Notes under the pieces: generated by a model
Seen by the model: only the letters and a program-made list of their open reading frames with translations
Told to the model about the DNA's origin: nothing
The model's database searches: none
In this document: one piece after another, positions 1-7,539 of the stretch
Layout of the letters: each line of letters opens with the position of its first letter
Position numbering within the stretch: the first letter of the stretch is position 1
DNA from: CAYRPN01 sp964426135
GTDB lineage: Bacteria; Planctomycetota; Phycisphaerae; Phycisphaerales; Phycisphaeraceae
Assembly: GCA_964426135.1 (NCBI GenBank)
Contig: CAYRPN010000103.1
Location: 1-21,758 of the forward strand
Direction: 5' to 3'
DNA length: 21,758 nt
Program-made: the position numbers and the translations under genes

Positions 1-80
1 GGGAGGGGAATCGGAAACGGCCAAGTCGGCAAGTTATTTCGGTCACGATCCTAACCAAGCGCGGTTCAAGCGGGCACGGA

Positions 81-202
81 TTCAACACAAAGAACACAAA
101 GGCACGAAGAACGCGAAGAAGACAACGAACTTGAATGGGTCTACTTCCATTCATTCCGCCTTCGTGTCCTTCGCGCCTTCGTGTCCTTCGTGTCCTTCGT
201 GC
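81..202. repeat. Low-complexity intergenic repeat, two complementary arms
   Basis: The left arm (about 81-125) is purine-rich, built from degenerate units such as CACAAAGAA and GCACGAAGAA. The right arm (161-202) is a near-tandem array of the 9-mer TTCGTGTCC, one copy of which is an 8-base variant. The arms are roughly complementary and could pair imperfectly. Bases 1-251 hold no gene I can support; open frames on the plus strand here translate into low-complexity Ser/Pro/Cys/Arg-rich peptides. Confidence 0.6.
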
Positions 203-251
203 TTTTTCCCCCATCCGTGCCTTCAGCGTTATCCGCGGTGGCCCGCACTCT

Positions 252-932
252 TCACAGGTACGGATTGCTCCGCCGCTCGCGTCCGATCGTCGTCTCCGGC
301 CCGTGCCCCGGCAGGACGCGCGTGTCGTCAGGCAACGTCAACAATTGTTTGCGAATGCTCTCAAAGAGCAACTCGTGATCGGAAGTCGGAAAATCGGTGC
401 GACCGACGCTGCCGGCAAAGAGCGTGTCGCCGACGAATGCCACGCCCTGCTGCGGAAAGTAGAACGTGACGCCGCCGGGACTGTGGCCGGGCGTGTGGCG
501 CACCTCGCAGCGAAGGCCGGCGATGTTCAGCGCTTGCCCGTGTTCAAGGAAACCGGTCGCTGGCGGACAGACCAACGGCTCCTCCAGAACCACCGACAGA
601 TTCAGCATCGGATCGGTGAGGAACGCCTCCTCCTCGCGATGAATCAGGATGGGCAGGTCGGGCCACTTCTCGCGCAGATCGGACAGGCCCGCAATGTGGT
701 CGAGGTGGGCGTGGGTCAGCAGAATCGCCTGCGGGACGAGGCCGCGCTCGCGGATGTACGCGGCGAGGCGATAGGGCTCGAATCCCGCGTCGATGATCCA
801 GCAGGGTTGGGCGGCGTCCGTGGCGGCGCCTTCGCCGGCGCCATTGGCGCCTTGGCCTTCCACGTGAATGACGTAGCAGTTCGTCATCCACTCGCCCAGT
901 TCGAATTTCCTGATGATCAGCTTGAGCGGCAT
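252..932 (-). CDS. MBL-fold metallo-hydrolase, glyoxalase II-like
   Basis: A 226-aa metallo-beta-lactamase-fold hydrolase. The dinuclear metal site is complete: H74-A-H76-L-D78-H79, H150 in the TPGHSPGG motif, D169 in VGDTLF, and H210 in LPGHGPET. The short length, with no C-terminal glyoxalase II helical domain, and the VGDTLFAGSVGRTDFP stretch match the small YcbL/YqgX-like hydrolases. That group often acts on thioesters such as S-lactoylglutathione, but the substrate here cannot be read from sequence. An insert rich in Gly and Ala at residues 26-42 interrupts the N-terminal strands. No Shine-Dalgarno is visible before the ATG. It lies 73 bp downstream of the VWA gene on the same strand, so co-transcription is possible. 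Confidence 0.9.
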   Translation of the reverse strand: MPLKLIIRKFELGEWMTNCYVIHVEGQGANGAGEGAATDAAQPCWIIDAGFEPYRLAAYIRERGLVPQAILLTHAHLDHIAGLSDLREKWPDLPILIHREEEAFLTDPMLNLSVVLEEPLVCPPATGFLEHGQALNIAGLRCEVRHTPGHSPGGVTFYFPQQGVAFVGDTLFAGSVGRTDFPTSDHELLFESIRKQLLTLPDDTRVLPGHGPETTIGRERRSNPYL

Positions 933-976
933 CGGCGAAGTGTAGCGGAAGATGGTGCGTTGCCGCGCGGAGCAGC

Positions 977-993
977 CCGGCCCTTCGGGCCGG
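977..993. repeat. Hairpin between VWA and MBL genes
   Basis: A perfect 7-bp stem, CCGGCCC-TTC-GGGCCGG, lies just past the VWA stop codon. On the minus strand it is preceded by TTTAGCG, which recalls the TTTAGCCGG lead of the REP-like unit at 4982. It has no T tract, so a rho-independent terminator is unlikely. It could be a lone REP unit. Confidence 0.5.
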
Positions 994-1005
994 CGCTAAA
1001 CGGCG

Positions 1006-2256
1006 TCATTTCACCACGCGCTTGCGGCGCTTGCCGCTGAGGTAGCTTTCGATCACGGTCGAACTGAGATCATCGCTGGAGCAGTAGAACGCGGTGCCGC
1101 GGGTCAGGCGGGTGAGTTGGTCGACGAAGTCCACCCACTCCATGCCGTCGTAATCCTCGATCAGCGCGAAGGTCGCCACTCGGATCGCCTGCTGCTGGCA
1201 GCGCATCGCCTCCTGCAAGGTGAGCAGCGCCGTCGCTTCGCGCGGCGGATAGATCAGGTGCAGCACCTCGCCCTGGATCGGATCGCTCTCCACATGGGCC
1301 GTGGGCTGGCCATCGGTGATGATGAAAATCTGCTTGCTGGCGGCGCCGCGGCGGGAAAGAATCTGCCGGGCCATGCGCAGGCCAAGCTGCAGGTTGGTGA
1401 AATGCTGCGGCACGCGGCGGGGATTCTTGAGCGCCTGCTCCAGCGGCAACCGCATCTTCACCACCGGGTCGTAAAGGCTCACGGGCTTGGGCATCAGCAG
1501 CGGCAGGTCTGCCTCGCGGATGCGGCAGGCGGTCGAATAGAAGCCGACGTAGTCGACGGTGTCGAGCGGAAACTGCTGGCGAATCAGCGACGCCATGCCC
1601 AGCGCGACGCGTTTGGCCTGGAAGAATCGGCCGTAACGCATCATCGAACCGGACATGTCGAGCAGAATGCAGGTGGCGACATCCGTGCGGGATTCCGTCT
1701 CGTGCAGTTCGAAGTCCGCGGGTCTCAGATGGATCGGGAGGACGGCTCGTGAAGGGAGAACGGCTCGTGAAGTTTTGACAACACCGCCAAGCCCAGGCAC
1801 TCCCGTGCCTGGGCTCTCGACGCGCCGCTCCTTCGCCTGCCGCGCCAGCGCGTTCCGCATCGTGGCGTGCGTGTCGAGGTCGCTGATGGCGTCGCCGAAC
1901 TCGTAAGGCCGCGTGCCGTCACTGCGTTCATCGCTGCGGCCGGCGTCGAGGGCGGCGTGGCCGTCCCTGTTGCCGCGCTGAAGACCCTGGAAAATCTCCA
2001 GCAGCGCGCGGTGCTGAATGCCGCGAACCATCCGCGGCGTCAGCTTCAGCTCGCCGGTGTTCGGATCGCGCTCCAGCAGCCCCGCGTCGATCATCTCCTG
2101 CACCATGCGGGCAAGCTGCTCATCCTCCGACCGCTCCATCGAGTCGAGCGCCTGCTGCCCATATTGAAGAAGAAACCGCACCACCTTGGGCGATGGGAAC
2201 AGGCTGTCGGGCGTGGGGAACGGATCGCCTTGATATTCACCGTAGCGGAATTGCAT
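1006..2256 (-). CDS. VWA domain protein with intact MIDAS
   Basis: A 416-aa protein with a C-terminal von Willebrand factor A domain from about residue 190. The metal-ion-dependent adhesion site is present: D200-M-S202-G-S204, T287 in HFTNLQLGLRMA, and D315 in ITDGQPT. VWA proteins of this kind usually work with MoxR-type AAA+ ATPases as metal insertion or maturation chaperones. The only such ATPase here is at 8596-10074, and pairing the two is inference. I chose the ATG at 2256 because MQFRYGEYQGDPF begins the structured part; the longer open frame (to 2388) is Arg-rich and runs into the divergent dehydrogenase promoter. No signal peptide or membrane segment is seen, so it is probably cytoplasmic. 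The linker at about residues 147-174 is coded by repeats and a palindrome, listed separately. Confidence 0.88.
   Translation of the reverse strand: MQFRYGEYQGDPFPTPDSLFPSPKVVRFLLQYGQQALDSMERSEDEQLARMVQEMIDAGLLERDPNTGELKLTPRMVRGIQHRALLEIFQGLQRGNRDGHAALDAGRSDERSDGTRPYEFGDAISDLDTHATMRNALARQAKERRVESPGTGVPGLGGVVKTSRAVLPSRAVLPIHLRPADFELHETESRTDVATCILLDMSGSMMRYGRFFQAKRVALGMASLIRQQFPLDTVDYVGFYSTACRIREADLPLLMPKPVSLYDPVVKMRLPLEQALKNPRRVPQHFTNLQLGLRMARQILSRRGAASKQIFIITDGQPTAHVESDPIQGEVLHLIYPPREATALLTLQEAMRCQQQAIRVATFALIEDYDGMEWVDFVDQLTRLTRGTAFYCSSDDLSSTVIESYLSGKRRKRVVK
1736..1771. repeat. 18-bp tandem duplication inside the VWA gene
   Basis: Two copies of an 18-bp unit (1736-1753 and 1754-1771) differ at one base (GGGAGG/AACGGCTCGTGAA). 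On the minus strand they encode the hexapeptide repeat SRAVLP-SRAVLP in the linker before the VWA domain. The unit length is a multiple of three, so the frame is kept. Confidence 0.85.
1790..1815. repeat. Perfect palindrome within the VWA coding sequence
   Basis: An 11-bp perfect stem, AGCCCAGGCAC-TCCC-GTGCCTGGGCT, lies inside the open frame and encodes part of the Gly/Pro-rich linker ESPGTGVPGLGG. Its position in a disordered linker next to the 18-bp duplication suggests a REP-like insertion tolerated in frame. Confidence 0.75.
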
Positions 2257-2363
2257 GGTCGTTCTCGCGGTTGCCGGAGCATCATAGGCACGCTCGCAAG
2301 GTATGCTGTCGGCTCCACGGTTCCCGCTGCATCGAACGCGGCGATCTCTCTGCGACTTCAGCG

Positions 2364-3182
2364 ATGTCCCTCCCCACCGATACCACAAAAGCCAACGCCG
2401 ATCAGCCTCCGCTGGCCATCATCACCGGCGCTTCAAGCGGCATTGGCGAAGCCACCGCGACGCTGCTCGCACAGCGCGGCTATCGCACCATTCTCATCGC
2501 ACGCCGCACCGATCGCATTGCCGCCCTGGCGCAGCGGCTCTCCACTCATGCACCGAGCACGCCGATCACGCTGGACCTGGAGCATCCCGACGGCATCGAA
2601 ACCGCGATGAAAAACATCTTCACCGAGCATGGTGCAGTCGACGTGCTGGTCAACAACGCCGGCGGCAACACGCTGTGTCCGACGCTGGACCTGCCGATGG
2701 ACGATCATCTGCGGCTGATGCAGGTTCATTACTTCGCGCCCCTGGCGATGATCCGCGCTTCCCTGCCCGACATGCTCCGACGCCAGCGTGGCCACGTGAT
2801 CAACATCACCTCCATTGCGACCAAGATGGGGCCTTGGGGACACGGCGCCTACGCCGCCGCCAAATGCGCGCTCGTCTCGCTCACTCAATCGCTCTCGGCG
2901 GAGTACGGCGATCAGGGCGTTCGCTTCAGCTACGTCAACCCCGGCGTGGTCAAGACGGAGTTTTTCGACGGCCCCGGATACAGCCAGATTTCGCAGCAGG
3001 TCAAGACGCACGGCGTCGCCGCCGATGTCGTCGCGCGCCGCATCGTCGGTTTGCTCGATCGGCCAAGGCTCGAACTCTGTGTGCCCCGCCACTACCGCAT
3101 TCTCGACTGGATCAAGGCGCTTCATCCCGGCCTGGCGCATTCACTGGTCACCCGCAACAGCCTTCCCGGGAAGAAGGCGTGA
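2364..3182 (+). CDS. Short-chain dehydrogenase/reductase (SDR)
   Basis: A 272-aa classical SDR with a Rossmann fold for NAD(P)H. The cofactor motif TGASSGIG is at 21-28 and NNAG at 97-100. The catalytic residues are S150, Y163 and K167 (YAAAK). The NPG motif follows the active site (SYVNPGVVKTEF), as expected for the family. The basic pair after beta-2 (ARRTDR) hints at NADP(H) preference. The C-terminal residues (about 225-272) resemble DltE/YqjQ-like SDRs that act on lipid or keto substrates, but the substrate is unknown. The ATG at 2364 is placed just before the Rossmann strand; no Shine-Dalgarno is evident. It is divergent from the VWA gene, so the 107 bp between them should hold both promoters. 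The PilT-like gene follows after 70 bp. Confidence 0.92.
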   Translation: MSLPTDTTKANADQPPLAIITGASSGIGEATATLLAQRGYRTILIARRTDRIAALAQRLSTHAPSTPITLDLEHPDGIETAMKNIFTEHGAVDVLVNNAGGNTLCPTLDLPMDDHLRLMQVHYFAPLAMIRASLPDMLRRQRGHVINITSIATKMGPWGHGAYAAAKCALVSLTQSLSAEYGDQGVRFSYVNPGVVKTEFFDGPGYSQISQQVKTHGVAADVVARRIVGLLDRPRLELCVPRHYRILDWIKALHPGLAHSLVTRNSLPGKKA

Positions 3183-3252
3183 GAGCCGCGTCGATACAAT
3201 CAGCAGCCCGCCCGCATTCCCGCCGCAGGCGGATGCTCTTCTGGATTTTCAC

Positions 3253-4434
3253 ATGGCCGACAAACCGGCGATCAACACCAGGATTTACGCACTCAGCGAC
3301 GATCGGATGCTCAGCATCCTCGACCTGCTCGACTACTTCGCCAAGCAGGGCACGATGCGCGTTTCCGACTTGCACCTGAAAGTAGGATGCCCGCCGACCT
3401 ATCGCGTGGACGGCCGCCTCACGCGCCTCAAGGGCCCGCCGTTCACGGAAGAGATCATGCAGAAGGTGATCCGGATTCTGCTGACGTCGGATGCGGACAT
3501 CACGACGCTGAAGGAGATGCGATCGGTCGACAGTTCGTTTCACATCGAAGCGCGGCAGTTCCGCCTGAATCTTTTCTACGACAACGACGGACCCGCCGCG
3601 GCGATCCGCGCGCTGGAGTCGACGCCCCCGGCGCTGGAAACCATCGGATTCCCCAACAACGTCTGGCAGGACATCATCCGCAGGCAACAGGGTCTGGTGC
3701 TGATGACCGGCATCACCGGCGCGGGCAAGAGCACGACGATCGCGTCGCTGATCGACCGCATCGTGGAGACGCGGCCTTGCCGCATCATCACGCTGGAGGA
3801 CCCGATCGAGTTCCGCATGAAATCGCGGGCCGCGATGATCTCGCAGCGCGAGGTGGGCCGGGATGTGCCCAATTATGAAACCGGCCTGCGCGACGCGCTG
3901 CGCGAAGACCCGGACATTATCTTCGTCGGCGAAATGCGCGACCGCGATTCGGCGCAGTGGACGCTCACCGCCGCTGAGACGGGACATCTCGTGTTCTCCA
4001 CGCTGCACACGCGCGATTGCCGCGGCTCGATCTCGCGCATCCTCGACATGTTCCCGCCGGAACGTCGCGACGAAGTCGCCAGCCAGTTGTCGCTGGGCCT
4101 GGCGTACATCGTGTGCCAGAAGCTGATCCCGCGCGCCGATGGCCAGGGCCGGGCCGTCGCGATGGAAGTGCTCAACAACGTCTACGCGGTGGCGAACCTG
4201 ATCCGCTCGAGCAAGTTGGAGCAGCTTTACTCCGTCATGCAGACCAAGACGCGCGACATCCCGGAAGAGCGCATGCTCACGATGGAGCGCTCGCTGGCGG
4301 AACTGGTGCGGCGCGGCGACATCACGGCGATCGAGGCGGAGAAGTGGTGCAATGACTGGGTATCCTTCTCCAACGAGATGGACCACATGTACTCGCGCGA
4401 GCCGGAGGCGGAGACGCCGGAGGGTTGGCACTGA
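3253..4434 (+). CDS. PilT-like type IV pilus / secretion ATPase
   Basis: A 393-aa hexameric ATPase of the GspE/PilT superfamily. The N-terminal PAS-like domain carries VSDLHLKVGCPPTYRVDG (37-54). The Walker A box GITGAGKST is at 153-161, the Asp box EDPIEF at 182-187, Walker B DIIFVGEMRD at 221-230, and the His box HLVFSTLHTRD at 245-255. The length and the lack of the long N-terminal domain of PilB/GspE place it with PilT/PilU retraction motors. The canonical C-terminal AIRNLIRE motif of PilT appears only as VANLIRSSKLEQLYSVMQT (313-331). No other pilus gene is in the window, so it is an orphan motor here. No clear Shine-Dalgarno precedes the ATG at 3253. It may share a transcript with the dehydrogenase upstream. 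Confidence 0.9.
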   Translation: MADKPAINTRIYALSDDRMLSILDLLDYFAKQGTMRVSDLHLKVGCPPTYRVDGRLTRLKGPPFTEEIMQKVIRILLTSDADITTLKEMRSVDSSFHIEARQFRLNLFYDNDGPAAAIRALESTPPALETIGFPNNVWQDIIRRQQGLVLMTGITGAGKSTTIASLIDRIVETRPCRIITLEDPIEFRMKSRAAMISQREVGRDVPNYETGLRDALREDPDIIFVGEMRDRDSAQWTLTAAETGHLVFSTLHTRDCRGSISRILDMFPPERRDEVASQLSLGLAYIVCQKLIPRADGQGRAVAMEVLNNVYAVANLIRSSKLEQLYSVMQTKTRDIPEERMLTMERSLAELVRRGDITAIEAEKWCNDWVSFSNEMDHMYSREPEAETPEGWH

Positions 4435-4454
4435 GAAAGTTCCCAATCGCAAAT

Positions 4455-4520
4455 GTGAGATTTCAGATTTGAGATTTCAGATTTGAGATTTGAGATTTCA
4501 GATCTCAGATTTGAGATTTT
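4455..4520. repeat. Heptamer tandem repeat (GAGATTT / CAGATTT)
   Basis: About nine 7-base units alternate between GAGATTT and CAGATTT, with one variant (CAGATCT). The array fills the gap between the convergent PilT-like and YkgJ-type genes and ends two bases before the YkgJ stop codon. It is AT-rich in a GC-rich neighbourhood. There are no unique spacers, so it is not a CRISPR. Confidence 0.85.
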
Positions 4521-4522
4521 GT

Positions 4523-4969
4523 TCACGTCGGCGGATTGCTCGCGCGGATGATGCGAATCTGATCGGCGGGAAAGAAGGTGCCGTGGTTCATCCCGGGGCA
4601 GCGCTGGGCAGCGCGGTCCCACGCCATCTTGCCGCCCAGAAGTTCCGGCCAGAACGGCCAGGTGCGGCACTGCTGCGGCCTGGCATCGTAGACGCGGCAA
4701 AGCGCCTTGCCCTTGTCGTCGCGGGCCAGAAAAATGCAATCGAAGACGCCGCGGTTCTCCACTTCCTTCAGCGACCACTTGCCGTTGATCGTGCGGGCAA
4801 AGGTGCGGAGGAACTCGTTGTGCGGCATGCCGACCTTCGCCGCCATCGCTTTGCCCTCATCCTCGCTGAACCACACATACCCCGGCGGCCCGCTGCAGCA
4901 GTTGCCGCATTGCGTGCAGGAGAATCGCAGGCCGTTGGCGAACCAATCGGGTTGTGTTTCCTCAGGCAT
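4523..4969 (-). CDS. YkgJ-family cysteine-cluster protein
   Basis: A 148-aa protein of the YkgJ/UPF0153 zinc- or iron-chelating cysteine-cluster family. The hallmark CTQCGNCC is at 18-25 (C18, C21, C24, C25). Further cysteines follow at C78 (VFDCIF), C91 and C101 (CRVYDARPQQCRTWPFW) and C124 (QRCPGMNHG), the spacing typical of the family. The bound metal and the role are not established; some members are thought to be oxidoreductase-like or Fe-S proteins. There is no signal peptide. The ATG at 4969 is preceded by a weak purine stretch (GAAAGATGACTC). It is convergent with the PilT-like gene, and a REPIN-like element lies directly upstream. Confidence 0.88.
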   Translation of the reverse strand: MPEETQPDWFANGLRFSCTQCGNCCSGPPGYVWFSEDEGKAMAAKVGMPHNEFLRTFARTINGKWSLKEVENRGVFDCIFLARDDKGKALCRVYDARPQQCRTWPFWPELLGGKMAWDRAAQRCPGMNHGTFFPADQIRIIRASNPPT

Positions 4970-4981
4970 GAGTCATCTTTC

Positions 4982-5145
4982 ATTTAGCCGGCGGGCTTGC
5001 CCGCCGCGACGGCAGGTTCGACGTCGGACAATCGGTCGTCGGCGGGTCATCAAATGCCGAATCACGGCGTTTTGCATAAGTCAGCGCGAATCGCCACGTT
5101 TGCCGTTGTCATGCGGCCCACGGCGAGCAAGCTCGCCGGCTAAAT
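4982..5145. repeat. REPIN-like inverted pair of palindromic repeats
   Basis: Two 25-bp repeats face each other at 4982-5006 and 5121-5145, enclosing 114 bp. Each is itself a hairpin (GGCGGGC-TT-GCCCGCC and GGCGAGC-AA-GCTCGCC) next to a conserved ATTTAGCC end. The copies differ at two positions only, and the two changes pair with each other, so the 7-bp stem is kept. Inverted REP pairs of this form are called REPINs and are usually mobilised by a RAYT transposase; none is present in the window. The stretch between the arms holds no gene. Confidence 0.8.
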
Positions 5146-5154
5146 GGGAGAGCG

Positions 5155-6978
5155 CTACAAAGCACTTCCACGCCGCACCAGCGCCACAAGGAACAGCAGG
5201 CCGGTCACGCACGTCAGCGAAATCACCGGAATCTGCCCGACGTAGCCGAACACCGTCGCGCGGTTGTCGATCGCCACATCGGCCACCGCCGCGCCGTCGA
5301 CGTGCTGCAGTTTGCCGTCGACCTCAACGAACGGCCCCACGCGGCCGGACGAATCGATGAACCCGCTGACGCCCATGTTCACCGAGCGCACCATCGGCAC
5401 GCGATTCTCCACGCAGCGCAGCACGGCGATCTGGAAGTGGGCCGTGCGCTCGCTGTCGGTGCCGAACCAACCGTCGTTGGTGAGATTGATCAGGAGGTCG
5501 GCCCGCTTGTTGCCGTCGCTGTCGTAGACCATCGGCCTGCAGGCGCGGGCCAGCGTGTCCTCAAAGCAGATCGGCGTGGCGACGCGCAGCACGCGCGCTT
5601 CCTCGCCGATCCCGCGCGGCAACTGCACATCGAAGACGGTGTACGCTTCGCCCTTCTGCAGCGTGTAATCGTTGCCTTCGCCGTAGGGGCTGAGATATTT
5701 GAGGAACAACGCCTTGAGCCACGGCCAGTCCTCGACCCACGGGATGTATTCGCCGAAGGGTACGCGGTGAATCTTGTCGAAGCGCTGCGTCGATTGCGTG
5801 CCGTCGGCCTGATAGAGATACGCCGAGTTCCAGCGAAGCGACGGTTTCATCAGCCACGTCTCCTCCGGCGGCAACGGCTGCGCCTTCTGCGGATCGGGAA
5901 GCCAGCGGGCGGCGCCGACGAAGAGATTCGTCTGAAGATCGAATGCGAGTGTGCTCAGTTGGTTATGAAAGCGAAGGGCGCTTTTCTCGGCGTCCATTTC
6001 GCGCACGCGGATGAGCCGGAGCAGCTCCACGTTCACTTCGGTGTTCAGGGGGAACGGCACCATCGTTTCAGGCAGTGCGATCAGATCGGGCCGACGGGGT
6101 TTCTCGCCCTCGGCCATTGCTTTCGGCTCAGCGGCCATATTGATCAGTTCGACGAGGCGGTGCCAGTCGTTCGCCTGCTGCTGCGGCGTGGCGTTGGTCT
6201 TGTTGTCCTGCGTGACGCTGGTCTGCACGATGGCGATGCGGACCCTGGCCGGCATGGCTTTCGTCATGTCGCCATAGCCAAGTTGGAACATGCCCCACGC
6301 GAGGGCCGCACCAAGGCCGGCGGCCCAAACAATCGGCCCCGTCCACCGGCGAATGCGACCAGCGCGCGGCGAATGTCGCGACGATGCAAGCATCTGCGAC
6401 GCATCCAGAATCGCGCCGCTGGTCATCGCCACGACAAAGCTGACGGTCCATTCGCCGGCGAACTCGGCAACCTGAATGATCGCGCTGCCGCCATCCCCAG
6501 GCTCATACGGCGCCTGCGAATGCGACAGCGCGTACCAGCCGAAGCCGCCTTGGAGGATGGTGCCGCGCAGGTACTCCAGGCTGACCCAGACCATCGGCAC
6601 GGTAATGGCGGCGGGCCAGCGGAACTTGCGATCGATGGCGCGCCAGACGATCGCATACGCGGGCCAGTAGACGGCCATGTACGCCGCGAGTCCCGCGAAG
6701 CCGCCGCCGGTGATGGGAATCAGCCAGCGGATCATCACGAGCCACCAGGCAAAGCTGACGAGGTAGGTGATCCAGGCGAGCCGCCAGCGCCGCTCCGCAT
6801 GGCGCGCCAGCCAGGTCATCGGCACCAGCGCGATGTGCGCCAGGATCCCCCAGCCCGGCTCAGGAAACGCCAGCGCAAGCAGCAGCGCGGTCAGCGCCGC
6901 CAGCGCCAGGTACTGCCACAGCGAGCGCACCTGGAAGTCAGCATGGCGGGCGGGTTCGGGATGCAAAGGAACAGCCAT
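5155..6978 (-). CDS. lnt: Apolipoprotein N-acyltransferase
   Basis: A 607-aa inner-membrane enzyme that adds the third acyl chain to the N-terminal cysteine of lipoproteins. The N-terminal 235 residues hold about six to seven hydrophobic segments (for example 21-40, 66-88, 92-112, 172-190, 214-234). A periplasmic nitrilase-fold domain follows from about 245, and a last membrane helix lies at about 582-602. The catalytic triad is visible: E304 (ALPETMVPFP), K402 (FDKIHRVPFGEYIPW) and C471 (ATPICFED). The NLTNDGWFG motif at 498-506 is also typical. It is longer than the roughly 510 aa of the E. coli enzyme, from inserts such as residues 275-298 and 360-380. I chose the ATG at 6978, ahead of the first helix; the 44-residue extension in the open frame is low-complexity. 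The STAS gene lies 128 bp upstream on the same strand. Confidence 0.95.
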   Translation of the reverse strand: MAVPLHPEPARHADFQVRSLWQYLALAALTALLLALAFPEPGWGILAHIALVPMTWLARHAERRWRLAWITYLVSFAWWLVMIRWLIPITGGGFAGLAAYMAVYWPAYAIVWRAIDRKFRWPAAITVPMVWVSLEYLRGTILQGGFGWYALSHSQAPYEPGDGGSAIIQVAEFAGEWTVSFVVAMTSGAILDASQMLASSRHSPRAGRIRRWTGPIVWAAGLGAALAWGMFQLGYGDMTKAMPARVRIAIVQTSVTQDNKTNATPQQQANDWHRLVELINMAAEPKAMAEGEKPRRPDLIALPETMVPFPLNTEVNVELLRLIRVREMDAEKSALRFHNQLSTLAFDLQTNLFVGAARWLPDPQKAQPLPPEETWLMKPSLRWNSAYLYQADGTQSTQRFDKIHRVPFGEYIPWVEDWPWLKALFLKYLSPYGEGNDYTLQKGEAYTVFDVQLPRGIGEEARVLRVATPICFEDTLARACRPMVYDSDGNKRADLLINLTNDGWFGTDSERTAHFQIAVLRCVENRVPMVRSVNMGVSGFIDSSGRVGPFVEVDGKLQHVDGAAVADVAIDNRATVFGYVGQIPVISLTCVTGLLFLVALVRRGSAL

Positions 6979-7106
6979 CCGCACAGGATAGCGATGATCG
7001 GTGAGAGGAAGAGTGGAAGAGAGGAAGAGTGGGTTGCGACGAGTGGGCGGGACTGCCGATGGGCGATGAGTTGTCAGAGCCGGGGCCGCCAAGGAGCAAT
7101 TGAAAC

Positions 7107-7454
7107 TCACATCGTCAGCGCCGTCGCCGCATCCGGCGCGATGGTGAACACCGTGTGCAGGCGGGCGATTTCAAAGATGCCTTTGACCTTCGGCTGCATG
7201 TTGCAGAGGACGAGTTTCTGATTGCGCTTGCGTTGAATCTGCAGAGCTTCGACGAGCACCGCGACGCCGGAGCTGTCCATGTAGGGCACCCCAGCCAGGT
7301 CGATGACCATGCGGACGACCGGTTGCCTCAGGAGGCCGGTGAGTTCGTTTCGCAGGTCGGAGGATCGGCTGAAGTCGATGTCGCCGTTGATCCTGACGAG
7401 AAAACCGTCTGCGATGGTTTCGCGTATCAACATCACTTGGTTCGGCTCGGACAT
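7107..7454 (-). CDS. STAS-domain anti-sigma factor antagonist
   Basis: A 115-aa single STAS domain of the RsbV/SpoIIAA type. In such proteins the unphosphorylated form binds the anti-sigma kinase and frees the sigma factor. The phosphorylation loop VPYMDSSGVAVLVEA (57-71) carries the conserved DSSG; by comparison with SpoIIAA the second serine (S62) should be the target. The IDLAGVPYMDSSG and FEIARLHTVFTI stretches fit the fold. The ATG at 7454 has an AGGAAA stretch upstream; the longer frame before it overlaps the kinase gene in Arg/Pro-rich sequence. The kinase gene ends 85 bp upstream on the same strand, so the two form a natural pair. Confidence 0.92.
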   Translation of the reverse strand: MSEPNQVMLIRETIADGFLVRINGDIDFSRSSDLRNELTGLLRQPVVRMVIDLAGVPYMDSSGVAVLVEALQIQRKRNQKLVLCNMQPKVKGIFEIARLHTVFTIAPDAATALTM

Positions 7455-7539
7455 GGGAGGCGTTTCCTGGAAAGTTCGATGCGGTCGCTGCGGTCTATAG
7501 GAACCGAGGAGGGAACGTCGATCAGCGGCACGCCACGAG

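Noticed and set aside
135..1040. Long plus-strand open frame opposite the MBL gene
   Set aside because: It is the antisense shadow of a protein with a complete metal site; its own translation is Arg-rich with no motif.
1790..1815. Transcription terminator
   Set aside because: The hairpin has no T tract on either strand and lies inside an intact open frame.
3148..4452. 434-codon minus-strand open frame
   Set aside because: It lies opposite the PilT-like gene and reads as an Arg/His/Val-rich antisense translation typical of GC-rich coding DNA.
4455..4520. CRISPR-like repeat array
   Set aside because: Units are 7 bases and directly adjacent, with no unique spacers and no cas genes near.
5302..7221. 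639-codon plus-strand open frame
   Set aside because: Antisense to lnt, whose catalytic triad and membrane helices are clear.
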